From Chersky-840 sp035604715 (GTDB taxonomy: Bacteria > Actinomycetota > Acidimicrobiia > Acidimicrobiales > UBA8190), in contig CAVSWP010000008.1 in assembly GCA_963731665.1 (NCBI GenBank), forward strand, positions 124,001 to 188,000: 64,000 nucleotides of DNA, read 5' to 3'. Within the stretch, counting starts at the first letter, position 1; each line of letters starts with the position of its first letter. The translations under genes and the position numbers were made by a program. Under the pieces are notes generated by a model. That model was not told the DNA's origin and did no database searches. It was given only the letters and a program-made list of their open reading frames with translations. Of this stretch, positions 27,231 to 34,458 are shown piece after piece.

Positions 27231-28159
27231 GCGCCGGGGCCCGCCTGGTGAGCCGGGCACGTCGGCTGCGCCCCGAGGGACTCCCCTGGGGCGCACCCAC
27301 CTGGCCCTCGAGCGTCGAGCGCGGCGCTCCCGAGCGCAACCTGGGCGCCGACTACGACACCCAGTGGACCCGCCGCTACCCCGCCCGCCTGGCACGGGCC
27401 GTCCTCCTCGACAACGTCACCCGGCCGCTCGCACACATCGTGGCGTCACCCGAGGTGCGCGGCGAGGAGGTCCTCGAGCTCGTCGAGTCCCCCGCCATCT
27501 ACGTGGCCAACCACGCCAGCCACGTCGACACCGGCCTGCTGTTGTCGGTCCTGCCGGCCCGGGTGCGGCACAAGACGGTGGTGGCGGCCGCCGCTGACCA
27601 CTTCTTCGACCGCCGCTGGAAGGCACACCTGTGGTCCCTCGTCCTGGCGGCCGTCCCCATCGAGAGACACCGGGTCAACCGCAAGTCGGCCGACGACACC
27701 GCGGCGCTGCTGCGCCAAGGCTGGAACCTCATCATCTATCCCGAGGGCGGCCGGACCCCCGACGGCTGGTTCCAGCCCATGCGCGGCGGCGCCGCCTACC
27801 TGGCCACGCGCACGGGAAGGCCGGTGGTGCCCGTGCACATCGTCGGCACCTATCGGATCTGGCCCCGGGGCGGGAGGCGCCTCCGCCGCAGTCCCACCCG
27901 CATCACCTTCGGCACGCCCATCACCGCCGCCGAGGGAGAGAGCGCCCGCCGGCTCGAGGCCAGGATCGACAACGTGCTCGCCGAACTGGCCGAGGAAGCG
28001 CGCACCGACTGGTGGACGGCCCGGCGCCACGCCGGCAGGGGTGAGACGCCCTCGGCGCGCGGTCCGACGGCATCCCCGTGGCGGCGGGCCTGGGCCCTCG
28101 GGCCCGATCCCTCCGACACCATCGAGGACGAGACACGCTGGGCCGTCGCCGACGATTGA
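27227..28159 (+). CDS. PlsC-type acyltransferase
   Basis: A 1-acylglycerol-phosphate acyltransferase-family enzyme of 310 residues at the membrane. The acyltransferase motifs are NHASHVDTG (HxxxxD) near residue 100 and IIYPEGGRTPDGW about 70 residues later, followed by RPVVPVHIVGTYRIWPRG. The N-terminal 80 residues are charged and lack a membrane anchor. ATG 27227 overlaps the LarA-like stop (ATGA). As the last gene of the four-gene cassette it may esterify the alcohol or phospholipid product of its neighbours. The C-terminal 50 residues are low-complexity. Confidence 0.9.
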   Translation: MSAGARLVSRARRLRPEGLPWGAPTWPSSVERGAPERNLGADYDTQWTRRYPARLARAVLLDNVTRPLAHIVASPEVRGEEVLELVESPAIYVANHASHVDTGLLLSVLPARVRHKTVVAAAADHFFDRRWKAHLWSLVLAAVPIERHRVNRKSADDTAALLRQGWNLIIYPEGGRTPDGWFQPMRGGAAYLATRTGRPVVPVHIVGTYRIWPRGGRRLRRSPTRITFGTPITAAEGESARRLEARIDNVLAELAEEARTDWWTARRHAGRGETPSARGPTASPWRRAWALGPDPSDTIEDETRWAVADD

Positions 28160-28177
28160 CGGCGACGGCGCCCGACA

Positions 28178-29065
28178 TCACGTCCGGCGCACCTGTACCA
28201 GGCCTCGCATCCTGCGGACGGTGCCGAGCGGACCGGCCGCGGCCCGCCGCCACCGCCGGGCGCCCACGGCGGCGAGACGCTGCCCGCGCAGGGCCCGCTC
28301 CTCGGCGTCGTCGAGGGGTGCGGGCGCCGACCCGGTGGCCCACGCCAACAGCAGGTCGGCGAGCGCCGGGTTGCGGGCCAGGACGGGACCGTGGGCGTAG
28401 GTCCCCACCACCCGGCCGGCGCGCCCCCCTTCGGTGCCTTTGCCATCCCCGTTGCCCACACCGCTGAGCACTCGGGCCAGCGGTCGCGCCCCGGCTCCCA
28501 GGCGCGTCACCGCCGAGTGGTTCTCGAACCCGGTCAGCGTGTCGAGCGCCACGGGGTCCGGGGGTCCGTCGCCCGAGGCCCACCCGATGGGCTCGGCGGC
28601 CAGCTCTCCCACGGCACGGCGCCCGGTGCCCTTGACCGTCATCACGTCGAGGAGGCCCACCCCGGGATGCGGGTGCCCGTCGGCACCGGGGAACGACCGG
28701 CCCACGATCTGATAGCCGGCGCACACCGCCAGCACCACCGCCCCGGCCCCCACGGCGCTCTCCAGGACGCCGTCGCGCAAGCGCTGCGCCGACTGCACCT
28801 GCGGCCCGTCCTCGCCGCCTCCGAGGCAGTAGATGTCGGCCCCGCCGGGAAGCGGGGAGTCCGAGAGGGCGTGGACGAGCTCCACCGGGATGTCGCGCCA
28901 CACGGCGCGCCCCGCCAGCACCCGCCCGTTCCCGCCGTCGCCGTAGGTGCCGAGCAGGTCGGGGTGCACCACCACGACCTGCAACGCCGAGGGCCCCGAC
29001 CGGCGAGCTCGGCCGGGGCGGGTGCGACCGGCGGCGGCGCCCGCCACGGTGACGGGCACGGGCAT
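28178..29065 (-). CDS. gatD: Lipid II isoglutaminyl synthase, glutamine amidotransferase subunit
   Basis: GatD supplies ammonia to MurT for amidation of D-glutamate in lipid II, a hallmark of Gram-positive cell walls. It has 295 residues. The start region VVVVHPDLLGTYGDGGN is the family signature; LAVCAGYQIVG carries the nucleophilic Cys and VVGTYAHGP the His. ATG 29065 gives a short Arg-rich lead; the frame is also open further upstream. It follows murT, as usual, and converges with the PlsC gene 18 bp away. See murT for the missing stop codon between the two genes. Confidence 0.92.
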   Translation of the reverse strand: MPVPVTVAGAAAGRTRPGRARRSGPSALQVVVVHPDLLGTYGDGGNGRVLAGRAVWRDIPVELVHALSDSPLPGGADIYCLGGGEDGPQVQSAQRLRDGVLESAVGAGAVVLAVCAGYQIVGRSFPGADGHPHPGVGLLDVMTVKGTGRRAVGELAAEPIGWASGDGPPDPVALDTLTGFENHSAVTRLGAGARPLARVLSGVGNGDGKGTEGGRAGRVVGTYAHGPVLARNPALADLLLAWATGSAPAPLDDAEERALRGQRLAAVGARRWRRAAAGPLGTVRRMRGLVQVRRT

Positions 29066-29066
29066 C

Positions 29067-30377
29067 CCGGGCGCCACGGCGACCGGCGCTGGTCGGTGGC
29101 CGCCCGGCGGACTCGGGCCCGGGGGGCCCGGCGTGGGCGAGCCGGCGCCGGAACCCTTGGAAGGCCGTGTAGTTGCCCACGTACTGGACCCGGGGCGAAC
29201 GCGTCGCCTCCAGCGCCTCGAGATCGTCGGGCACCGTGACATGGGCCACGCCCCCATGGCGCAGCCGGACGGCCAGGTCACGACAACGCTCCCCGGTGGC
29301 CACCACGAAGCGCCCCGCCAGCCGCTCGAACTCCACGTCCCACAGCCACGACGGATCGTGTCCATCTGCGATGCGGGCATTGATCCCGACCACCACCGGG
29401 TCGGTTCCCTCCTCGAGCAGGTCGAACAGCTCGGTGAACCCGGCCGGGTTCTTGGCCAGGAGGAGGCGCACGTTGGTGGCGCCGTACCCCACCATGGCGA
29501 AGCGCCCCTCCACGTCGGCGACCGACTCCATGGCGTGCAGGGCGACGCCCTCGTCGACGCCCAGGACGGCGGCGGCCACCGCCGCCATGGCCGCGTTGGC
29601 GCGGTTGCACCGACCGGGCAAGACGAGCCGGACTGCGAGCGCGCGCCCGTCGGCCGTGACGAGCACGTCCCCTCGTAGCACGGCGTCGGGGGTGGGACGG
29701 CGAAACCCGCAGGTGCACGACCAGTCGCCGTCGACGGCGAAGACGATCCGGCCCGTGCACGCCGGGCAGCCGACGGCGTCCTGGCGCCACAACTGTCCCG
29801 CCGCCACCCACACCACCCGCGCCAGGCCCTGGGCGCCCCACACCACGAGCGGGTCATCGGCGTTGGCCACCACCACGGGACCGGTGGGTGAGCCGAGCGC
29901 CGTCCGCCAGCGCGCCGCCACCATCCGTACCTCACTGACCCTGTCGAGTTGGTCGCGCGACAGATTGAGCAGGACGACGACCTCGGGGTGCACCGCCGCG
30001 GTCACCGCGCCCAGGTACCCCTCGTCGACTTCGAGCACCGCCGGTGCCCCCGGTGGTGCCGACGCCAGCGCCGTGGCCAGCCCGGGTGGCAGGTTCGCCC
30101 CCGCTGACGACGTGGCCACCCGGGGCCACCCCCCCAGGGCGGCGGCGAGCAGGCGGGTGGTGGTGGTCTTGCCGTTGGTCCCCGTCACCAGGGCCACCCG
30201 GCGCCCCGCGGCCAGGATGCCGAGCAGATCAGGGGCGATCAGCAACCCGACGCGCCCACCGATGACCGAACCGCCTCCCAGGTGCAGCCGACGCGACGCC
30301 GCGCTGACCGCGGTGGACGCGTGGCCGGCCAGGCGCGCCCGCACCGGCAACGTGCCGTCAGCGGGCCGCGGGGTCAC
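29067..30377 (-). CDS. murT: Lipid II isoglutaminyl synthase, Mur ligase-like subunit
   Basis: MurT is the ATP-dependent partner of GatD. A Mur-ligase P-loop GTNGKTTTTRLLAAAL lies near residue 55, and there is a DEGYL segment, NLSRDQLDRV, and a four-Cys zinc ribbon (GCPACTGR ... CTCGFRR). The C-terminal DUF1727 part (LLLAKNPAGFTELFDLL, VGINARIADGHDPSWLWDVEFE, NYTAFQGFRRRL) is complete. GTG 30377 overlaps the preceding gene's stop. Oddly, no stop codon occurs in any frame around the end of the domain, and this frame stays open through all of gatD to 27921. I place the end at the gatD start. A frameshifted MurT-GatD fusion is the likely explanation. Confidence 0.88.
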
Positions 30378-31828
30378 GTGTCGACGTGATCGGGCGGGAA
30401 GGTGCGCTCCAGTTCTTCGGCCGTCGGTTCGTGGCGGCGCAGCGCCTCGGCGGGCAACTGCGTCGTGATCGCCGACATGATGGCCGCGGTGTCGGCGGCG
30501 GCGTCCGACAGCCCCAAGGCGACGGGCTTGCCCACCCGGACCCGCACCGTCGGGGGGTGCAGCAGGTTGGTCATGTCGGGGAGCCGCGCCGACCGGGGCC
30601 ACACCTCCTCGGTCCCCCACAACCCCACCGGGAGCACGGGGGCGCCGGTCATGGCGGCAAGGCGCGCCGTCCCGGTCTTGCCGTGCAACTCGGTGTCGAA
30701 GAACTTCTTGCCCCGGGGGATGGTCCCCTGGGGCAGGATCACCACGACCTCACCGGCCTCGAGCGCCCGCCGAGCGTCGCGCAGCGGAGAGTCCGAGCGG
30801 CTGCCGCGGTCCACCGGGATCCCCCCCAGGGCGCGCGCCAGCTGACCGACGACCGGGGCGTCGAAGAGCTCTCGCTTGGCCAGGAACCGCACCGGGCGCC
30901 CCAGGCGGGCCGCCACCATGGCCAGGGCCACCACGTCGAAGTAGCTGCGATGGTTCGCAGCGATGATGACGGGGCCGCGCCGAGGCACGCGGGCCACGCC
31001 GTCGATGTCGAAGCGCGCATAGGGGAACAGCATCGGGCGCACCAGGGGCCGGAGCATGTCGTAGGGCTCGAGCCCGCCGACCTTGGGCACACCCGGAGGC
31101 CGGTCCCAGCGCTCGACGGGCCAGCGCCGCAGGTGGGCGACGGCGCGCAGGCGGCGATCGGGGTTCACGACATGGGGCCGCCCCACGGCGCCCAACAACG
31201 GGAGGTCGAACACACTGTCGGAGTAGGCGTGGCTCGTGGACAGGTCCACCCCCGACTCCCCCGCCCAGCGTCGCACGGCGGCCAGCTTTCCCGCCGACCA
31301 CACGAACTCCCCGTCGATGCCACCGGTGTACAGACCCTCGGCCCGCCCGTAACGGGTGGCGAGCACGTGGTCGAAGCCGAGCAGGCCTGCGAACGGGGTG
31401 ACCAGGTCGGCGGGAGAGGTCGTGGTGAGCACGATCAGGTGGCCCGCCTCGCGGTGCTCGGCCAGCACGCCCGGGGCATAGGGCTGCACCAGGTCCACCA
31501 GCTCGGGTGCGGCCAGCGCACCGGCGCGACACACGGCCTCGACGGGCCATCCCCGCGTGAAGCGAGGGGCGGCGCGGACCATGGCCATGAAAGCCAGGCT
31601 CTCGCCCATCAGGTCATAGAGGCCGTACACCAGGCGCTCGCCGGGAAGCGACCGCCGTCCCTCGAAGAGCCCCTCGGCGTGCATGGCGGCGCTGAGCACG
31701 AGGCCGCTGGCACCGCGCAGCAGGGTGCGGTCGAGGTCGACGAACACCGCCGTGCGCGACGTGGGCGCCGCCGGGGTGGACCCGTTTCCGGTGTGGTCAT
31801 GGGTCTTCGGCGAGCGGGCCGTCACCAT
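30374..31828 (-). CDS. HAD hydrolase / PlsC acyltransferase fusion
   Basis: A 484-residue bifunctional lipid enzyme of a type common in actinobacteria. Residues 25-250 form a HAD-IB (SerB-like) domain: VFVDLDRTLLRG, VLTTTSPADLV, AYSDSVFDLPLLGAVG. Residues 280-460 form an acyltransferase: IIAANHRSYFDVVALA (HxxxxD) and VVILPQGTIPRGKKFF. It would acylate a lysophospholipid and possibly dephosphorylate a related intermediate. ATG 31828 is where the conserved region begins; the frame upstream covers an intergenic hairpin and is not used. Its stop overlaps the murT GTG, so the cell-wall and lipid genes are co-transcribed. Confidence 0.92.
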   Translation of the reverse strand: MVTARSPKTHDHTGNGSTPAAPTSRTAVFVDLDRTLLRGASGLVLSAAMHAEGLFEGRRSLPGERLVYGLYDLMGESLAFMAMVRAAPRFTRGWPVEAVCRAGALAAPELVDLVQPYAPGVLAEHREAGHLIVLTTTSPADLVTPFAGLLGFDHVLATRYGRAEGLYTGGIDGEFVWSAGKLAAVRRWAGESGVDLSTSHAYSDSVFDLPLLGAVGRPHVVNPDRRLRAVAHLRRWPVERWDRPPGVPKVGGLEPYDMLRPLVRPMLFPYARFDIDGVARVPRRGPVIIAANHRSYFDVVALAMVAARLGRPVRFLAKRELFDAPVVGQLARALGGIPVDRGSRSDSPLRDARRALEAGEVVVILPQGTIPRGKKFFDTELHGKTGTARLAAMTGAPVLPVGLWGTEEVWPRSARLPDMTNLLHPPTVRVRVGKPVALGLSDAAADTAAIMSAITTQLPAEALRRHEPTAEELERTFPPDHVDT

Positions 31829-31895
31829 GGCGCAGACCCTACTTCCTTGCACCTCGGGTACCGCCGGTGGTGGCGCCCGTGTCCCCTTGACGCGG

Positions 31896-31927
31896 CAAAG
31901 GGACCGGAGGGGGATCCGGTCCCTTTG
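31896..31927. repeat. Perfect 12-bp inverted repeat in a divergent intergenic region
   Basis: CAAAGGGACCGG (31896-31907) and CCGGTCCCTTTG (31916-31927) are exactly complementary with an 8-base loop. No T-tract follows on either side, and the flanking genes point away from it, so it is unlikely to be a terminator. It could be an operator or a structured 5' leader of the HAD-PlsC/murT/gatD transcript. Confidence 0.7.
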
Positions 31928-32046
31928 CTCCGACTCGACAGGAGCGGAGGGGGGCGTCCGGATCCTGTGGTCTTGTACTGACATTGTGGACGATCGCCCT
32001 CGATCAGTCAAACAGCTATTACAGATTTGTAGTATCGTAAATAGCG

Positions 32047-33018
32047 ATGGATTTCCGCCATCTCCAAGCGCTGGTGGCGGTGGCCGAGCACGGGTCGTTC
32101 TCGTCCGCCGCCGATCACCTGGGCACGGTCCAGTCCAACATCTCCGCCCACGTGGCCCGGCTCGAGCGCGAGCTGGGGAGCACGCTCGTGGACCGCTCGG
32201 CGGGGCGCCTGACGGCGGACGGCGAGGTCGTCGTGGCCCGCGCCTACCGGGTCATGGCCGAGCTCGACGCCCTGGTCGCCGACGTCGGGGCCCTGCGCGA
32301 GGCGGTGTCGGGCCACGCCCGGGTGGGGATCCTGGGCACCACGGCCCGCTGGCTCGTGCCCATGCTGCTGGCCGACCTCGCCGCCAGCCACCCCCGGCTC
32401 CAGCTGGTCGTGGCCGACGGGACCACCCTGGGCCTCGAGCCCCAGCTGGCCGCGGGGCGCTTCGACCTGGCCGTGCTCACCTTCCCCGTCCCGGGCCGCG
32501 ACCTCGTCTCGGAGCCCCTGTTCGACGAGGACATCGTGCTCGTGGTGCCCGTCGAGGACGACCCTCTGGCCGGAGCCGAGCGGATCGACATCACCGACCT
32601 GGAACGCTTCGAACTGCTGCTGCCCGCTCCGGGCACGCCCTTTCGGGGCGAGATCGACGCCGCGGTCAAGCCGGCGGGGGTGCGGCTGCGACCCCGGGTG
32701 GAACTCGACGGCGTGCGGTTACTGGCCTCGTTGACCTTCGAGGGCTACGGCCCCGCCGTGCTCCCCGCCACGGCGGTGCCACCCCATCTCCGTCCCCGCT
32801 TCCGGTTGGTGGAGGTGGACGGCCTCGTCCCCCGGCGGGTCGGGATCGCGCAGCGCAGTCGAGGGCTGCCCTCGGCCCCGGCCCGGGCCGTGCTCGACGC
32901 CCTGCGCGACCTCATGGCCACGCCTGAGCGCCTCCCCCCGGGCGTCCACCCCGTGGACACCGACCAGCGCGGGAGGGCCGAGGGCTCGTTGCGAGCCGTG
33001 GGGATGCCGAACGGCTGA
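32047..33018 (+). CDS. LysR-family transcriptional regulator
   Basis: A 323-residue LTTR. The N-terminal winged helix-turn-helix is MDFRHLQALVAVAEHGSFSSAADHLGTVQSNISAHVARLERELGS in continuous form, followed by the co-inducer domain (VGILGTTARWLVPMLLADLAASHP, LAAGRFDLAVLTFP). The start ATG 32047 has no clear ribosome-binding site. The AT-rich lead (32016-32044) contains CTATTAC...GTAAATAG, a possible LTTR-type binding site. The target is unknown; it may control itself or the divergent lipid and cell-wall operon. Confidence 0.93.
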   Translation: MDFRHLQALVAVAEHGSFSSAADHLGTVQSNISAHVARLERELGSTLVDRSAGRLTADGEVVVARAYRVMAELDALVADVGALREAVSGHARVGILGTTARWLVPMLLADLAASHPRLQLVVADGTTLGLEPQLAAGRFDLAVLTFPVPGRDLVSEPLFDEDIVLVVPVEDDPLAGAERIDITDLERFELLLPAPGTPFRGEIDAAVKPAGVRLRPRVELDGVRLLASLTFEGYGPAVLPATAVPPHLRPRFRLVEVDGLVPRRVGIAQRSRGLPSAPARAVLDALRDLMATPERLPPGVHPVDTDQRGRAEGSLRAVGMPNG

Positions 33019-33027
33019 GGGCGCGCG

Positions 33028-33717
33028 TCACGCCGCGGGCGGACGCGCCTGCCTCCACATCAACCACAGGGTGGGCCCGCCCCGCGGCGTCCTGATCTCG
33101 CCGGTGACCTCGAACCCGTGCTGGGAGTAGAACGCCAGATTGCTCTGTTTCGACGACTCCAGGTACGCGGGGAGACCCTCCTCGTCGACACGATCGAGGA
33201 CCGACCGCAACAGGGCGGAGCCCACACCGGTGCGCTGTCTGTCGGGGTCGGTGCCCAGCGTGGCCAGGTACCAGTGGGGCTCTCGGGGCCGCGCCGCGTC
33301 GACCGCGCTGAGCAGCCGGGCGGCTTCCGGGGTGTCGCGCCCGAGCCCGGTGAGATACGGCATGACCGGCACCAGCCGCATGAGGTCGCGCCAACCCGGG
33401 CGCGCCCGGCCGGGGGGCGACCACATGGCCGCGCCGGCCAGGTCCATCGTGGTGTACACCTCGCCCCGTTCGAGATAGGTCTGGCGGAGCTGGATGGCGA
33501 AGAACCGGCGTAGTCCCCGTCGCCGCCTCCGATCGCCGCGAAACAGCCACCGGGGCACGGGGTCGTCGTCGAACGATCGAGCCAGGACCTCCACCAAGGT
33601 CGCCACGTCGGCGGGGACCACCCGCCGCACTACGTGCGGCGCCCGGCGGGTGGGCGTGGGCGTGGCAGAGACACCGTCCACGCGACTCTGGTCTTCGCCT
33701 TCGATGCGGGTCATCAC
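33028..33717 (-). CDS. GNAT-family N-acetyltransferase
   Basis: A 229-residue acetyltransferase with a GNAT core: VVRRVVPADVATLVEVLARSFDDDPV at the start, LATLGTDPDRQRTGVGSALLRSVL as the acetyl-CoA-binding motif A (QRTGVGSAL), and LESSKQSNLAFYSQHGFEVTGE as motif B. The start GTG 33717, or the ATG directly after it, is preceded by GGAGG. The first 30 residues are a charged extension. The acetyl acceptor is unknown. The gene converges with the LysR gene, leaving 9 bp between them. Confidence 0.9.
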   Translation of the reverse strand: MMTRIEGEDQSRVDGVSATPTPTRRAPHVVRRVVPADVATLVEVLARSFDDDPVPRWLFRGDRRRRRGLRRFFAIQLRQTYLERGEVYTTMDLAGAAMWSPPGRARPGWRDLMRLVPVMPYLTGLGRDTPEAARLLSAVDAARPREPHWYLATLGTDPDRQRTGVGSALLRSVLDRVDEEGLPAYLESSKQSNLAFYSQHGFEVTGEIRTPRGGPTLWLMWRQARPPAA

Positions 33718-33810
33718 CCGGCCCTCCGGCCCCCGACCGCCTCTGTCGCCATCGTACCGCCGGCCCCCGCCGTCCTCTGGCCATGTGCAGGCCCGGCGGT
33801 GGCGGGACCC

Positions 33811-34428
33811 TCAGTTAAGCGACGGGTGCGGCGGGAAGGTGGCGAGCAAGGAGAGCTCCCCGCCCTGGCGGCGCATGACGTCGTGCCACAGCCTGTCGGC
33901 GTCGACGCAGAACACGTCGCTCTCCACGGCATCGAGCACGAACCACGCCCCTTCGGTGAGCTCGGCCTCCAGCTGATCGGGAGCCCATCCCGAGTACCCC
34001 GAGAACAGGCGCGCGCCGACGAGATCGACGGACTGGGCGTCAGGGGGGACCGACAGGTCGACGGTGGCCACCGACGCCGTCACGAGGTGGAGCTCGGCGA
34101 CGGCGGCGGCCTCGGGGGTCCGGGCCCGGGCCAGTCCGATGACCGCATCGGGTGACACCGGCCCACCCCGGAACACCACGTCGGGCGGCGCCAGGCGTGC
34201 CTGGTCGACCCAGGGCTCGAGGATCTCCTCGACCGGCACGGGCGTGGGGCGGTTGAGCACGACGCCCAAGGCCCCGTCATCACCGTGGTCGAGCACCAGG
34301 ACCACGGCCCGTTCGAAGTTGGCGTCACCGAGCTTCGTCGACGCCACCAAGAGGCGACCTCTGAGCGTGTCGCGCTCGGGTCCTGACTCCGAGGAAGGGT
34401 CGGGCACCACCCGATCATGGCCCGCCAC
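33811..34428 (-). CDS. YqgE/AlgH family protein
   Basis: A 205-residue DUF179 protein. Landmarks: LRGRLLVASTKLGDANFERAVVLVLDHGDDGALGVVLNRPT near the start, VFRGGPVSPDAVIGLA in the middle, and ARLFSGYSGWAPDQLEAELTEGAWFVLDA toward the end. The family is widespread but its biochemical role is not settled; AlgH was first linked to alginate regulation in Pseudomonas. The start is GTG 34428, with alternatives a few codons later. It lies between a GNAT gene and the GH116 gene on the same strand without overlap. Confidence 0.92.
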   Translation of the reverse strand: MAGHDRVVPDPSSESGPERDTLRGRLLVASTKLGDANFERAVVLVLDHGDDGALGVVLNRPTPVPVEEILEPWVDQARLAPPDVVFRGGPVSPDAVIGLARARTPEAAAVAELHLVTASVATVDLSVPPDAQSVDLVGARLFSGYSGWAPDQLEAELTEGAWFVLDAVESDVFCVDADRLWHDVMRRQGGELSLLATFPPHPSLN

Positions 34429-34458
34429 GGTGCTCGGTGACGAGAACCACGGGGTGGG

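Noticed and set aside
31896..31927. Hairpin as a rho-independent terminator
   Set aside because: No T-tract follows on either strand and both flanking genes start, not end, beside it.
30386..31981. 531-codon plus-strand frame opposite the HAD-PlsC gene
   Set aside because: Shadow of the real minus-strand gene, whose HAD and acyltransferase motifs are unambiguous.
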